A stretch of DNA of 64,000 bases, taken from assembly GCA_035041965.1 (NCBI GenBank), contig JAPYMA010001677.1, positions 1 to 64,000 of the forward strand, given 5' to 3'. The notes beneath the pieces are model-generated. The model was not told the DNA's origin and ran no database searches. It worked only from the letters and a program-made list of their open reading frames with translations. Of this stretch, positions 1 to 13,698 are shown one piece after another. Source of the DNA: Anisakis pegreffii (taxonomy: Eukaryota > Nematoda > Chromadorea > Rhabditida > Anisakidae). Positions within the stretch are counted from its first letter, which is position 1. Each line of letters opens with the position of its first letter. A program made the translations under genes and the position numbers.

Positions 1-3000
1 ATTTTATTAAACCTATCACCTCAGCTAGCGCAATGGTGCTCATTTGTATGCATTTGACCACTATAGATCAATAGATATTATACATTACTTTAGAAATATA
101 GGCTTGACATATTTAAGCCTAGTGTCTTCTCAGGTTTGCCCGGTAACATATTGATGTTTTTACATCATCCGATTGAACAGAATCTCTGCTTTCTAAAAAT
201 GTAAAGATTGCCGAGAAATTTTCTCTCTGCGACGATATATAGCTATTTTTCTGATGTGAGAGGGGTTGGCACATTCAAACCTACCGTACCCTCAGCTTTG
301 GCCAGTAACATATCAATTTCTTCACATCAATCGATCGAGCAGAATGTCTGCATTCAGAAAAATATATATGTTGTCGAGCGATTTTGCCTAGTTGAGAAAA
401 TATAGCTATTTTATTAAACCTATCATTTCAGCTAGCGCAATGGTGCTCATTTGTATGCATTTGACCACTATAGCTATTATACATTACTTTAGAAGTATAG
501 GTTTGACATATTTAATACTAGTGTCTTCTCAAGTTTGCCCGGTAACATATTGATGTTTTTACATCATCCGATTGAACAGAATCTCTTCTTTCTAAAAATG
601 TAAAGGTTGCCGAGAAATTTTCTCTCCGCGACGATATATAGCTATTTTTCTGATGTGAGAGGGGTTGGCACATTCAAACCTACCGTACTCTCAGCTTTGG
701 CCAGTAACATATCAATTTCTTTACATCAATCGATCGAGCAGGATGTCTGCATTCAGAAAAATATATATGTTGTCGAGCGATTTTGCCTAGTTGAGAAAAT
801 ATAGCTATTTTATTAAACCTATCATTTCAGCTAGCGCAATGCATTTGACCACTATAGATCAATAGATATTATACATTACTTTAGAAATATAGGCTTGACA
901 TATTTAAGCCCAGTGTCTTCTCAGGTTTGCCCGGTAACATATTGATGTTTTTACATCATCCGATTGAACAGAATCTCTGCTTTCTAAAAATGTATAGAAT
1001 TGCCAGAGAGAATTTTCTCTCTGGACGATATATAGCTATCTTTCTGATCGTGAAGGGGTTGGCACATTCAAACCTACCGTACCCTCAGCTTTGTGCCAGT
1101 AACATATCAATTTCTTCACATCAATCGATCAGAGCAGAATGTCTGCATTCAGAAAATATATATATTGTCGAGCGATTTTGCCTAGTTGAGAAAAATATAG
1201 CTATTTTATTAAACCTATCATCTTCAGCTAAGCGCAATGGTGCTTTCATTTGTATGCATTTGACCACTATAGATCAATAGATATTATACATTACTTTAGA
1301 AATATAGGCTTGACATATTTAAGCCTAGTGTCTTCTCAGGTTTGCCCGGTAACATATTGATGTTTTTACATCATCCGATTGAACAGAATCTCTGCTTTCT
1401 AAAAATGTAAAGATTGCCGAGAAATTTTCTCTCTGCGACGATATATAGCTATTTTTCTGATGTGAGAGGGGCTATGTGCATATCAAACCTACCGTGCCCC
1501 TCAGCCACAATGGCCAGTAACATAATCAGCTTTCTTACATCGATCGGTCGAGGCAGAATGTCTGCATTCTGAATATATAGCAACATGTTGTCGAGCGATT
1601 TTGCCTAGTTGGTAGTAAAATATAGCTCATTCTGTTGACCCTATCCTTTCAGCTAGACGCAATGGATTTGCTCATTTGTATGCGTTTGACCACTATAGCT
1701 ATTATGCATTACTTTAGAAGTATAGGTTTGACATATTTAATACTAGTGTCTTCTCAGGTTTGCCCGGTAACATATTGATGTTTTTACATCATCCGATTGA
1801 ACAGAATCTCTGCTTTCTAAAAATGTATAGATTGCCGAGAAATTTTCTCTCTGCGACGATATATAGCTATTTTTCTGATGTGAGAGGGGTTGGCACATTC
1901 AAACCTACCGTACCCTCAGCTTTGGCCAGTAACATATCAATTTCTTCACATCAATCGATCGAGCAGAATGTCTGCATTCAGAAAAATATATATGTTGTCG
2001 AGCGATTTTGCCTAGTTGAGAAAATATAGCTATTTTATTAAACCTATCATTTCAGCTAGCGCAATGGTGCTCATTTGTATGCATTTGACCACTATAGATC
2101 AATACATATTATACATTAGAAATATAGGCTTGACATATTTAAGCCTAGTGTCTTCTCAGCTTTGCCCGGTAACCTACTGATGTTTTTACATCATCCGATT
2201 GAACAGAATCTCTGCTTTCTAAAAATGTAAAGATTGCCGAGAAATTTTCTCTCTGCGACGATATATAGCTATTTTTCTGATGTGAGAGGGGTTGGCACAT
2301 TCAAACCTACCGTACCCTCAGCTTTGGCCAGTAACATATCAATTTCTTCACATCAATCGATCGAGCAGAATGTCTGCATTCAGAAAAATATATATGTTGT
2401 CGAGCGATTTTGCCTAGTTGAGAAAATATAGCTATTTTATTAAACCTATCATTTCAGCTAGCGCAATGGTGCTCATTTGTATGCATTTGACCACTATAGA
2501 TCAATAGATATTATACATTACTTTAGAAATATAGGCTTGACATATTTAAGCCTAGTGTCTTCTCAGGTTTGCCCGGTAACATATTGATGTTTTTACATCA
2601 TCCGATTGAACAGAATCTCTGCTTTCTAAAAATGTAAAGATTGCCGAGAAATTTTCTCTCTGCGACGATATATAGCTATTTTTCTGATGTGAGAGGGGTT
2701 GGCACATTCAAACCTACCGTACCCTCAGCTTTGGCCAGTAACATATCAATTTCTTCACATCAATCGATCGAGCAGAATGTCTGCATTCAGAAAAATATAT
2801 ATGTTGTCGAGCGATTTTGCCTAGTTGAGAAAATATAGCTATTTTATTAAACCTATCATTTCAGCTAGCGCAATGGTGCTCATTTGTATGCATTTGACCA
2901 CTATAGCTATTATACATTTCTTTAGAAAAATGGGTTTGACATATTTAATACTAGTGTCTTCTCAGGTTTGCCCGGTAACATATTGATGTTTTTACATCAT

Positions 3001-6000
3001 CCGATTGAACAGAATCTCTGCTTTCTAAAAATGTAAAGATTGCCGAGAAATTTTCTCTCTGCGACGATATATAGCTATTTTTCTGATGTGAGAGGGGTTG
3101 GCACATTCAAACCTACCGTACCCTCAGCTTTGGCCAGTAACATATCAATTTCTTCACATCAATCGATCGAGCAGAATGTCTGCATTCAGAAAAATATATA
3201 TGTTGTCGAGCGATTTTGCCTAGTTGAGAAAATATAGCTATTTTATTAAACCTATCATTTCAGCTAGCGCAATGGTGCTCATTTGTATGCATTTGACCAC
3301 TATAGATCAATAGATATTATACATTACTTTAGAAATATAGGCTTGACATATTTAAGCCTAGTGTCTTCTCAAGCTTTGCCCGGTAACATATTGATGTTTT
3401 TACATCATCCGATTGAACAGAATCTCTTGCTTTCTAAAAATGTAAAGGTTGCCGAGAAATTTTCTCTCCGCGACGATATATAGCTATTTTTCTGATGTGA
3501 GAGGGGTTGGCACATTCAAACCTACCGTACTCTCAGCTTTGGCCAGTAACATATCAATTTCTTTACATCAATCGATCGAGCAGGATGTCTGCATTCAGAA
3601 AAATATATATGTTGTCGAGCGATTTTGCCTAGTTGAGAAAATATAGCTATTTTATTAAACCTATCATTTCAGCTAGCGCAATGCATTCGACCACTATAGA
3701 TCAATAGATATTATACATTACTTTAGAAATATAGGCTTGACATATTTAAGCCAGTGTCTTCTCAAGGTTTGCCCGGTAACCACCACTGATGTTTTTATCA
3801 TCATCCGATTGATCAGAATCTCTGGCTTTCCACAAAATGTTAAGACTGCCGAGAAGTTGCCTCTCTGCGGCGTTACTATAGCTATTTTTCTGATGTGAGA
3901 GGGGTTGGCACATTCAAACCTACCGTACCCTCAGCTTTGGCCAGTAACATATCAATTTCTTCACATCAATCGATCGAGCAGAATGTCTGCATTCAGAAAA
4001 ATATATATGTTGTCGAGCGATTTTGCCTAGTTGAGAAAATATAGCTATTTTATTAAACCTATCATTTCAGCTAGCGCAATGGTGCTCATTTGTATGCATT
4101 TGACCACTATAGATCAATAGATATTATACATTACTTTAGAAATATAGGCTTGACATATTTAAGCCTAGTGTCTTCTCAGGTTTGCCCGGTAACATATTGA
4201 TGTTTTTACATCATCCGATTGAACAGAATCTCTGCTTTCTAAAAATGTAAAGATTGCCGAGAAATTTTCTCTCTGCGACGATATATAGCTATTTTTCTGA
4301 TGTGAGAGGGGTTGGCACATTCAAACCTACCGTACCCTCAGCTTTGGCCAGTAACATATCAATTTCTTCACATCAATCGATCGAGCAGAATGTCTGCATT
4401 CAGAAAAATATATATGTTGTCGAGCGATTTTGCCTAGTTGAGAAAATATAGCTATTTTATTAAACCTATCATTTCAGCTAGCGCAATGGTGCTCATTTGT
4501 ATGCATTTGACCACTATAGCTATTATACATTACTTTAGAAGTATAGGTTTGACATATTTAATACTAGTGTCTTCTCAAGTTTGCCCGGTAACATATTGAT
4601 GTTTTTACATCATCCGATTGAACAGAATCTCTTCTTTCTAAAAATGTAAAGGTTGCCGAGAAATTTTCTCTCCGCGACGATATATAGCTATTTTTCTGAT
4701 GTGAGAGGGGTTGGCACATTCAAACCTACCGTACTCTCAGCTTTGGCCAGTAACATATCAATTTCTTTACATCAATCGATCGAGCAGGATGTCTGCATTC
4801 AGAAAATTATATATGTTGTCGAGCGATTTTGCCTAGTTGAGAAAATATAGCTATTTTATTAAACCTATCATTTCAGCTAGCGCAAGTGCATTTTGCAGCC
4901 ACTATAGATCAATAGATATTATACATTACTTTAGAAATATAGGCTTGACATATTTAAGCCTAGTGTCTTCTCAGGTTTGCCCGGTAACATATTGATGTTT
5001 TTACATCATCCGATTGAACAGAATCTCTGCTTTCTAAAAATGTAAAGATTGCCGAGAAATTTTCTCTCTGCGACGATATATAGCTATTTTTCTGATGTGA
5101 GAGGGGTTGGCACATTCAAACCTACCGTACCCTCAGCTTTGGCCAGTAACATATCAATTTCTTCACATCAATCGATCGAGCAGAATGTCTGCATTCAGAA
5201 AAATATATATGTTGTCGAGCGATTTTGCCTAGTTGAGAAAATATAGCTATTTTATTAAACCTATCATTTCAGCTAGCGCAATGCATTTGACCACTATAGA
5301 TCAATAGATATTATACATTACTTTAGAAATATAGGCTTGACATATTTAAGCCTAGTGTCTTCTCAGGTTTGCCCGGTAACATATTGATGTTTTTACATCA
5401 TCCGATTGAACAGAATCTCTGCTTTCTAAAAATGTAAAGATTGCCGAGAAATTTTCTCTCTGCGACGATATATAGCTATTTTTCTGATGTGAGAGGGGTT
5501 GGCACATTCAAACCTACCGTACCCTCAGCTTTGGCCAGTAACATATCAATTTCTTCACATCAATCGATCGAGCAGAATGTCTGCATTCAGAAAAATATAT
5601 ATGTTGTCGAGCGATTTTGCCTAGTTGAGAAAATATAGCTATTTTATTAAACCTATCATTTCAGCTAGCGCAATGGTGCTCATTTGTATGCATTTGACCA
5701 CTATAGCTATTATACATTTCTTTAGAAAAATAGGTTTGACATATTTAATACTAGTGTCTTCTCAGGTTTGCCCGGTAACATATTGATGTTTTTACATCAT
5801 CCGATTGAACAGAATCTCTGCTTTCTAAAAATGTAAAGATTGCCGAGAAATTTTCTCTCTGCGACGATATATAGCTATTTTTCTGATGTGAGAGGGGTTG
5901 GCACATTCAAACCTACCGTACCCTCAGCTTTGGCCAGTAACATATCAATTTCTTCACATCAATCGATCGAGCAGAATGTCTGCATTCAGAAAAATATATA

Positions 6001-8438
6001 TGTTGTCGAGCGATTTTGCCTAGTTGAGAAAATATAGCTATTTTATTAAACCTATCATTTCAGCTAGCGCAATGGTGCTCATTTGTATGCGTTTGACCAC
6101 TATAGATCAATATATATTATACATTACTTTAGAAATATAGGCTTGACATATTTAAGCCTAGTGTCTTCTCAGGTTTGCCCGGTAACATATTGATGTTTTT
6201 ACATCATCCGATTGAACAGAATCTCTGCTTTCTAAAAATGTAAAGATTGCCGAGAAATTTTCTCTCTGCGACGATATATAGCTATTTTTCTGATGTGAGA
6301 GGGGTTGGCACATTCAAACCTACCGTACCCTCAGCTTTGGCCAGTAACATATCAATTTCTTCACATCAATCGATCGAGCAGAATGTCTGCATTCAGAAAA
6401 ATATATATGTTGTCGAGCGATTTTGCCTAGTTGAGAAAATATAGCTATTTTATTAAACCTATCATTTCAGCTAGCGCAATGGTGCTCATTTGTATGCATT
6501 TGACCACTATAGCTATTATACATTTCCTTAGAAAAATAGGTTTCACATATTTAATACTAGTGTTTTCTCAGGTTTGCCCGGTAACATATTGATGTTTTTA
6601 CATCATCCGATTGAACAGAATCTCTGCTTTCTAAAAATGTAAAGATTGCCGAGAAATTCTCTCTCTGCGACGATATATAGCTATTTTTCTGATGTGAGAG
6701 GGGTTGGCACATTCAAACCTACCGTACCCTCAGCTTTGGCCAGTAACATATCAATTTCTTCACATCAATCGATCGAGCAGAATGTCTGCATTCAGAAAAA
6801 TATATATGTTGTCGAGCGATTTTGCTTAGTTGAGAAAATATAGCTATTTTATTAAACCTATCATTTCAGCTAGCGCAATGGTGCTCATTTGTATGCATTT
6901 GACCACTATAGATCAATAGATATTATACATTACTTTAGAAATATAGGCTTGACATATTTAAGCCTAGTGTCTTCTCAGCTTTGCCCGGTAACCTACTGAT
7001 GTTTTTACATCATCCGATTGAACAGAATCTCTGCTTTCTAAAAATGTAAAGATTGCCGAGAAATTTTCTCTCTGCGACGATATATAGCTATTTTTCTGAT
7101 GTGAGAGGGGTTGGCACATTCAAACCTACCGTACCCTCAGCTTTGGCCAGTAACATATCAATTTCTTCACATCAATCGATCGAGCAGAATGTCTGCATTC
7201 AGAAAAATATATATGTTGTCGAGCGATTTTGCCTAGTTGAGAAAATATAGCTATTTTATTAAACCTATCATTTCAGCTAGCGCAATGCATTTGACCACTA
7301 TAGATCAATAGATATTATACATTACTTTAGAAATATAGGCTTGACATATTTAAGCCTAGTGTCTTCTCAGGTTTGCCCGGTAACATATTGATGTTTTTAC
7401 ATCATCCGATTGAACAGAATCTCTGCTTTCTAAAAATGTAAAGATTGCCGAGAAATTTTCTCTCTGCGACGATATATAGCTATTTTTCTGATGTGAGAGG
7501 GGTTGGCACATTCAAACCTACCGTACCCTCAGCTTTGGCCAGTAACATATCAATTTCTTCACATCAATCGATCGAGCAGAATGTCTGCATTCAGAAAAAT
7601 ATATATGTTGTCGAGCGATTTTGCCTAGTTGAGAAAATATAGCTATTTTATTAAACCTATCATTTCAGCTAGCGCAATGGTGCTCATTTGTATGCATTTG
7701 ACCACTATAGCTATTATACATTTCTTTAGAAAAATAGGTTTGACATATTTAATACTAGTGTCTTCTCAGGTTTGCCCGGTAACATATTGATGTTTTTACA
7801 TCATCCGATTGAACAGAATCTCTGCTTTCTAAAAATGTAAAGATTGCCGAGAAATTTTCTCTCTGCGACGATATATAGCTATTTTTCTGATGTGAGAGGG
7901 GTTGGCACATTCAAACCTACCGTACCCTCAGCTTTGGCCAGTAACATATCAATTTCTTCACATCAATCGATCGAGCAGAATGTCTGCATTCAGAAAAATA
8001 TATATGTTGTCGAGCGATTTTGCCTAGTTGAGAAAATATAGCTATTTTATTAAACCTATCATTTCAGCTAGCGCAATGGTGCTCATTTGTATGCATTTGA
8101 CCACTATAGCTATTATACATTTCTTTAGAAAAATAGGTTTGACATATTTAATACTAGTGTCTTCTCAGGTTTGCCCGGTAACAAATTGATGTTTTTACAT
8201 CATCCGATTGAACAGAATCTCTTCTTTCTAAAAATGTATAGATTGCCTAGAAATTTTCTCTCTGCGACGATATATAGCTATTTTTCTGATGTGAGAGGGG
8301 TTGGCACATTCAAACCTACCGTACCCTCAGCTTTGGCCAGTAACATATCAATTTCTTCACATCAATCGATCGAGCAGAATGTCTGCATTCAGAAAAATAT
8401 ATATGTTGTCGAGCGATTTTGCTTAGTTGAGAAAATAC
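1..8438 (+). repeat. Tandem satellite array, about 21 units of roughly 400 bp
   Basis: A motif beginning TTGCCGAGAAATTTTCTC recurs at 208, 607, about 1003, 1414, 1832, 2234, 2641, 3040, 3449, about 3846, 4254, 4653, 5049, 5441, 5840, 6247, 6646, 7053, 7445, 7844 and 8243. Three main spacings appear. Full units are 407 bp. Units with CTATAGCTATTATAC in place of CTATAGATCAATAGATATTATAC are 399 bp. Units that lose about 15 bp after AGCGCAATG are 392 bp. Most units are almost identical, which points to recent homogenisation. Within a unit, the stretch starting GTTTGCCCGGTAACATAT (near 133) resembles the one starting CTTTGGCCAGTAACATAT (near 295), so the unit is an old dimer of unequal halves. Units 607, 3449 and 4653 share private substitutions. 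The array is open at the left edge and stops in unique sequence after GAGAAAATA at 8438. No function is evident; the 65-codon ORF in each unit begins with TTG. Confidence 0.97.
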
Positions 8439-9247
8439 CAGTGAACATTACCATTGCTCAAGCCGAGCGTCTCTTAGCTTAGCAATTGCCGGAAAAACAT
8501 AAAATAGATTTCCGTTGTACTCAATCTCGGCTAGTACAAGGTATATACCGTGATTAAAAACTTTTCCTGTCGGGTGAGTACCAATTGAAAGTATCTGTTG
8601 CATTTTTGCCCTTAAGGCGAAATCAAAAATCTCGAGCATATGTTGATCACTGGTAAATCTATCAGCTATGTTTTGTTGTCTTGGATCTGTGCTACAAAAT
8701 GTTATATGATTTGCCCGGATTTATTTTCATTGAGTAGGTAAGAAATTCACATTTCTGAACGTGTATCAAATGAAAATCCCACTTCGGTCACTTGGCGAAC
8801 TGTCACTCCGTTCTTACTTGGCGAACTGTCACTGCCCCATTTTTTTGTAGTTTTTATTTAATCAGTTATTATTATGATGAATTGTCTTGGAATTATTATA
8901 GAATGGATCTGATTGATCGAATTTGATTGTGATTATTACCACTTCACTGTTTTCGTTATTGTGGTTATCATTATATTGTTGCATGGTTTGTTTTGGCTGA
9001 ATATGTGGGGAACGGTTTTCTTTTATGTGTTTTTAATGATCTTATGCTCCCTGAGGTTGTTTTTCGTTGTTTCGATATTGTGAAGGAGATAATACGTATC
9101 AGATAGAATAAATATTTTTTAAACTTTATTATCATTATTATGTACCAAATAACGTGATTATCATGGCGGTACCATCTTATCGATATCGCCATAATAATCA
9201 CATATAATCGTAGACCTTTCAGAGCTTAGCAATTGTGTGTTCCCCTG
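8439..9247. other. Gap between satellite array and COA4-like gene
   Basis: No gene was recognised here. An exact 18-bp direct repeat, ACTTGGCGAACTGTCACT, lies at 8790-8807 and 8816-8833. A CTTTCAG at 9216-9222, 25 nt before the COA4 start codon, is a candidate spliced-leader acceptor. Confidence 0.6.
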
Positions 9248-9618
9248 ATGCGCAATCCTCCACCGTCAGAGTGGGCTCGTGATACGGACGAAGAAGATCG
9301 CGTTGAAATTGCTATAAAAAAATCCGGATGTTGGGATCATCACATCGCTTGTGTCGAGTGTATGTCCGATAAGGAAGATTGGCGGAAGTGTCAAGAGCCG
9401 GTAAGTCTTATGTGCTTTGATTAAACCGTTGCTTGCAACGAATCTTACCGTATCGAAAGTGATCTATACTTAACCAAAATTACCAAATTGTAGTTCGAAA
9501 TTGAACTGCAAAATTTCAGTTGAAAGCATTCAAGGAGTGTATGCAGAAATATTATCAGAGCAGGAAAGAAGAAGAGAATCTACTGAAATCACTCGGCACC
9601 TCATCATCATCTAAGTAG
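9248..9618 (+). CDS. COA4-like twin-CX9C mitochondrial intermembrane-space protein
   Basis: Two exons, 9248-9400 and 9520-9618, joined in phase 0 (CCG|GTAAGT ... ATTTCAG|TTG), encode 83 residues ending in TAG. The protein shows two CX9C motifs: C28...C38 (with an extra C35) and C48...C58, the second spanning the splice junction. The spacing and the surrounding residues (KSGCWDHH, DWRKCQEP, AFKEC) match COA4/CHCHD8, which helps assemble cytochrome c oxidase. Proteins of this type are imported through the Mia40 relay and fold as a disulfide-locked helical hairpin. The tail is charged and ends in a serine run. The ATG at 9248 was chosen because the frame upstream has only TTG, and because a CTTTCAG lies just before it. 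The C8orf76-like gene follows on the same strand 485 bp downstream. Orthology is inferred from motif spacing and length. Confidence 0.86.
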
Positions 9619-10103
9619 TCAGCGTAATTTAAATACAAAAAATCTCATCCGTAGTTAGCAAAATACCTCATCATTTAACATTTTTAGCCAGTTTTCTTAA
9701 TTCGTTTTCGCACTGTCGATTTAGTTGTAATTATTGTCGAAACATCCAACTTAACAGCTTTTATTGTTAGAATCGGCTCTCTCTTCGCTTGAAGTTATTG
9801 TTCTTCGGAACTTTTTTATAACTGCCTCAATATTGAAATTAGTTGAAGTCATAGTCTTATATCTGATTTATCAGCGTCTTTGTTGCCAATAAGGCTGTTG
9901 TATTTTGTGCAAGTCATATCTTCTGATTTGTTTCTTTATTGCGTGACTCAGATTCAGTTGTTTTATATTTTCGTACTGCAGCATTGTAGTTCTTTGATTG
10001 GTATACGCAGTAGTTACCCAGTTGTTCAGCGCTTTGTGTCATTATTTTCTTTTGGTCGATCCCATTCCAAGAGAGTGTCGGGATCCGGTGAGCATTTACT
10101 ACA
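9619..10103. other. Spacer between COA4-like and C8orf76-like genes
   Basis: No coding exon was recognised. The stretch should hold the 3' end of the COA4-like transcript and the promoter or outron of the next gene. Overlapping ORFs here on both strands show no family signature. Confidence 0.55.
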
Positions 10104-12581
10104 ATGTTATCGGATGCATTTGGTGATCTGTTGTGTTTTGATGAAGACGAAGGCGTCTTTGACAATAGTAGTCGAAGGCAAAATAAAGAAGCAGAAACAC
10201 AACTAGATATCGAGCGATATGAACCCGTACAACAACCTTCTAAATGGTTCTGTGACGAGAAATTTGTTAGTTTTTAATTTCTCCACTTCTGCGTTTCCTT
10301 TCTTAAAATAAACCGAGCATATCGACTCCTGACCGTGCATTCTGTATTCTGGGAAAATCTTTGGCGAACTGAGCGTTCTGAGAATAAGAATTGTGATCCA
10401 TCACGTTTAGAGTTTCGACTTCATATATCCAGAACAACTTATTATACTCATGTTGACGTTTCTTCCAATATCCAGATTCCGTTCTGTTTTCGCTAAGTCT
10501 AGTCCTCCAGCAATCGGAATTCTTCGAATATTTTTTTTCTCATTTGCTCTTATGTAATTCTATCTTTTTGCCAATAAAGAATGATCATTTCAGGCTCTTC
10601 AACATAGAAATGATCGAGAATTGCCTTATTTCAAAGCAGCATGCGCTTATCACGAGAACAATTTCAATGAAGCCCTACAGGTGAGAGAGGCGTTCATTTT
10701 TACACAGTCAGCAATTTCTGTCCAGCTATATGTTTACGAATGTTTCGGTGGTATGTCATACGTTGTTGATTTTATCATTCAATCTAATCTTTCAGTCGTA
10801 TGACGAGATGCTGAACGGATGGAACCATAAAAGTTCTTATCGATGCTCAATAATCGACTCAATCATACGATCCTCTCTGAAGGTAACATTTGTTTCCTTT
10901 TGTGTTTTTGTGATCTCATTCATATTTGTTTTTTTGGTATCCCTCATTTTTTATTCCTTTACTGAAGTCAGTTCTTTGATTGTATACTTTTAGATCAGGC
11001 CGTTGAATAAGCACAATCTAGTAAACCTTCTCCACAATGATCTGTCTCCGTTGATTTCAAATTTTGGTGAACAACTTCAATATTGGGCACTCAGTTTGGA
11101 GGTAGGTATGCTGAACACTTTCTTCTATGAGATACATTCCAGAATCGAATCGGACAGTAGATGAGTGAAATTTTCGATTTACAGGTTTATAAAGCGATTG
11201 GTGACTTCGGTCGTGATTACCTCCGAAACGCAATTCTTCTTTGTGCTAGTGTGGATATAGCCGAACATTGGCTGAAACTTATGGAGGCTACTAGTCTTGG
11301 TGGTATAATTGTACGTTGTTGTCCAATACTTTTCTGGTCTCATGCAGATCGATGCTTGCCTTTGATTAGGAAACTGTTGATAATCTATTGTGATTGTTAA
11401 ACGGATGAGTTTGTTGGGATTTTGTAAGTGAAATTGTACTTTAAGAATATCATGTGGAGGTACAGTTTATAGTGTTTTTTGGCAATAGATTGGAATCTCA
11501 GTTTGAATTGCTGACTTCAGTCTTACACAATTACACTTTTTTGCGATCATGTGTTTTGCTGTGGTTGAGTGAACGATGCTTCAGTGTGAATTTACCCATT
11601 TTTATAGTCTTATTCACGGATGTGAATAATTACTTGTTCCATTTCGATGAGGTGGTTCTAGTTAGCTTTGTGGCTGGATGAGTGTTTCAAGAACATCCCA
11701 AAACTTCATTTCGCACATACAATCATTTGAGTAGGATTTTGTCTCTGATGGTAGCATATTTCAGAGCAACGTGAGCCGTTTTCGTCTGGGTTGTTTGTGT
11801 CGTGCCGTGTACCTTTTAGAGACGGAATGTTCAATATCGCGCGGATTTATGCGTGATATCAACAAGAAGAAATTAGAAGCTGTAATGCTGAAACTTAAGG
11901 CTGAATTCAGCGATGGAGAGAAAGTATAGTGCATATTTGTACTTCATATAAATTTTATCACTTCCTCGATTCATTTGTTTTTTTTGTTTTCGTGATATCA
12001 TTTTCCGAGAAGTTGAGTGCAATTGAATCCATCACAATTTTTCTTTCGTATCGAAATGTCTGGTGCAATTTGTAAGCAGTGATAGGTTTTGTCGATTGCA
12101 TATTCGATCAGCTAATTCATTTATATCAACTAGGGAATTGATTGCATCTATCTAGGCTGTGCTTTTTTTTAGTCATTGAACTTTATTAATCTTTATGATG
12201 TGAATATGAGCGATAATTAATGAAATTTGTGTTCCTTCCACACCGACCCCACTATTCATATTTTAGGCACAGTTATAATAACGCGAATGGATTGTGCCTA
12301 AGTTTGAAAATGTCAAGCAGAATGATTTATATAGCATTTGAAGTGAACTAGTTCAGGTGGAGTGCGCAAAGAAGGAAGTATGTTCTGGTCTATCGAAAAG
12401 TGAATTGGTGGATGGTTCCGCTGGCAGTGAGTTGGCTCCACCGCACGATTGTAAAATGAAGACACGATACAAAGATTGCGACGAACAGAACCGAATTATT
12501 AAGCATTTTATAGAGACCTTTCATTGGCTTTTTGATGAACGTTTATCTGATGTGATTGATTCTGTGCTCATTGACGACTGA
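10104..12581 (+). CDS. C8orf76-like protein with a TPR-type helical start
   Basis: Seven exons stay in phase 0 throughout: 10104-10265, 10594-10680, 10796-10882, 10994-11101, 11185-11310, 11765-11923 and 12357-12581. Together they encode 317 residues ending in TGA. The first exon starts with an acidic segment (FGDLLCFDEDEGVFD) and then PSKWFCDEKF. This is followed by YFKAACAYHENNFNEALQ and SYDEML, a TPR-like helix pair. The order (acidic start, a 'W-F' patch, then a TPR-like 'Y..A...Y....F..AL..Y') resembles human C8orf76, a poorly characterised protein of about 380 residues. Later exons are helical (WALSLEVYKAIGDFGRDYL; GCLCRAVYLLETECS). Donors are GTTAGT, GTGAGA, GTAACA, GTAGGT, GTACGT and GTATAG. 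The gene model is firm. The family assignment is a recollection-level match, and the molecular role is unknown. Confidence 0.8.
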
Positions 12582-13698
12582 TTGTGTCTGTTGCTGTAAC
12601 ACTCGTTTTGCTAGGTTACTAATCATTCGAGTTAATTGTAGTGAAGTGCGTTTTGATTATTGAGAGAGTTCGATTTGTGAGGATATTTCAATTTTAAACG
12701 TGGAAAATCCCTAACATTTCTTCCTCTGACATTAAACAAAATGTTTTTGATTTTGAAGCTGAATCTGCAGTATGTTTTTATTCACCGAAGTTCGCTTGAC
12801 GTTTTGTGTTCGATGAGATATTGATGAATTGTTTTTTGTGGTCATTTGTCCTATGATTAGGTTATATTGCATGACAATTTAATGCGTGACTTATTGTTCA
12901 TTGCATGTAATTGCATTCACGTTGACATATTATTTTATAATATGTGTGGTATTTTATTGTTAATAAAAGCGAGATCAGAGGCGTTGTCTCATGAAAAGAG
13001 AGGTACAAAAACGTCTGGAACAATGGTGGAAATGACATGGTGTAGTACATGGATGTGGTGTGGGAGGGCTGTGCTGAATAGACATCGTCGTTGAGGGAAA
13101 ACTTTTCACAATCTGCACTAATGTGACTCGAGTCAGGAAGCATTCGCTGATGGTTAAACAGTGCCTTTGCATCTGCTCAGTTACGTTTTTGTTGGAATCT
13201 ATTAGAATACACAATTGAGCAGCACAATCAAAGATTACTAGAAAAGATAATATTACCAATGAATTCAGAAATTAAGGGCACACTCATTTATTTCGAAGCG
13301 CGTATATTTTGCTTGCATTGAAATATTTGCAGGGTTCTCGAATGTTTCCATATATTTTCGGAGTTGTCATCAATAGGTATTAAGAATAGTTATCTATCAT
13401 TGTTCCTCGTTCATTTTTGCACACTTGGAATGTTTCCTCGCATAATTAGATAGAGTGAAGATTGAAACATGAATGCTTATAACATAAAAGAAGAAACTAA
13501 CAAAAATGTTGAGCTACTGAATGAAGTTTCTTTCGGTGAGTGAAATAGAAAGTATGAGAGAAGGCTAATTAATTCATCATGAAAATTAAAAGTGCCAGGA
13601 AGGAAAAATTTTAGCGATTCTTCAATAAGCTCGTGATGGCTGATTTTGACGTTGAACACACTTCATTACAGATTCCTCATAGAACTAGAAAAAAGATT
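12582..13698. other. Gap between C8orf76-like gene and tRNA-Val
   Basis: No gene was recognised. ORFs of 60-94 codons on the minus strand around 12900-13260 overlap one another, lack splice support and show no motif. Confidence 0.55.

Noticed and set aside
1..8438. CRISPR-like array
   Set aside because: Units are about 400 bp, head to tail with no unique spacers, and the genome is eukaryotic.
208..8482. Repeated 65-codon ORFs (and 89-117 codon versions) in every satellite unit
   Set aside because: Each begins at a TTG, not ATG, and exists only because the unit happens to lack stops in that frame. Units with indels lose it, and nothing suggests selection for the protein.
8790..8833. 18-bp direct repeat ACTTGGCGAACTGTCACT
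   Set aside because: Only two copies 26 bp apart with no further structure; noted in the gap entry but too small to interpret.
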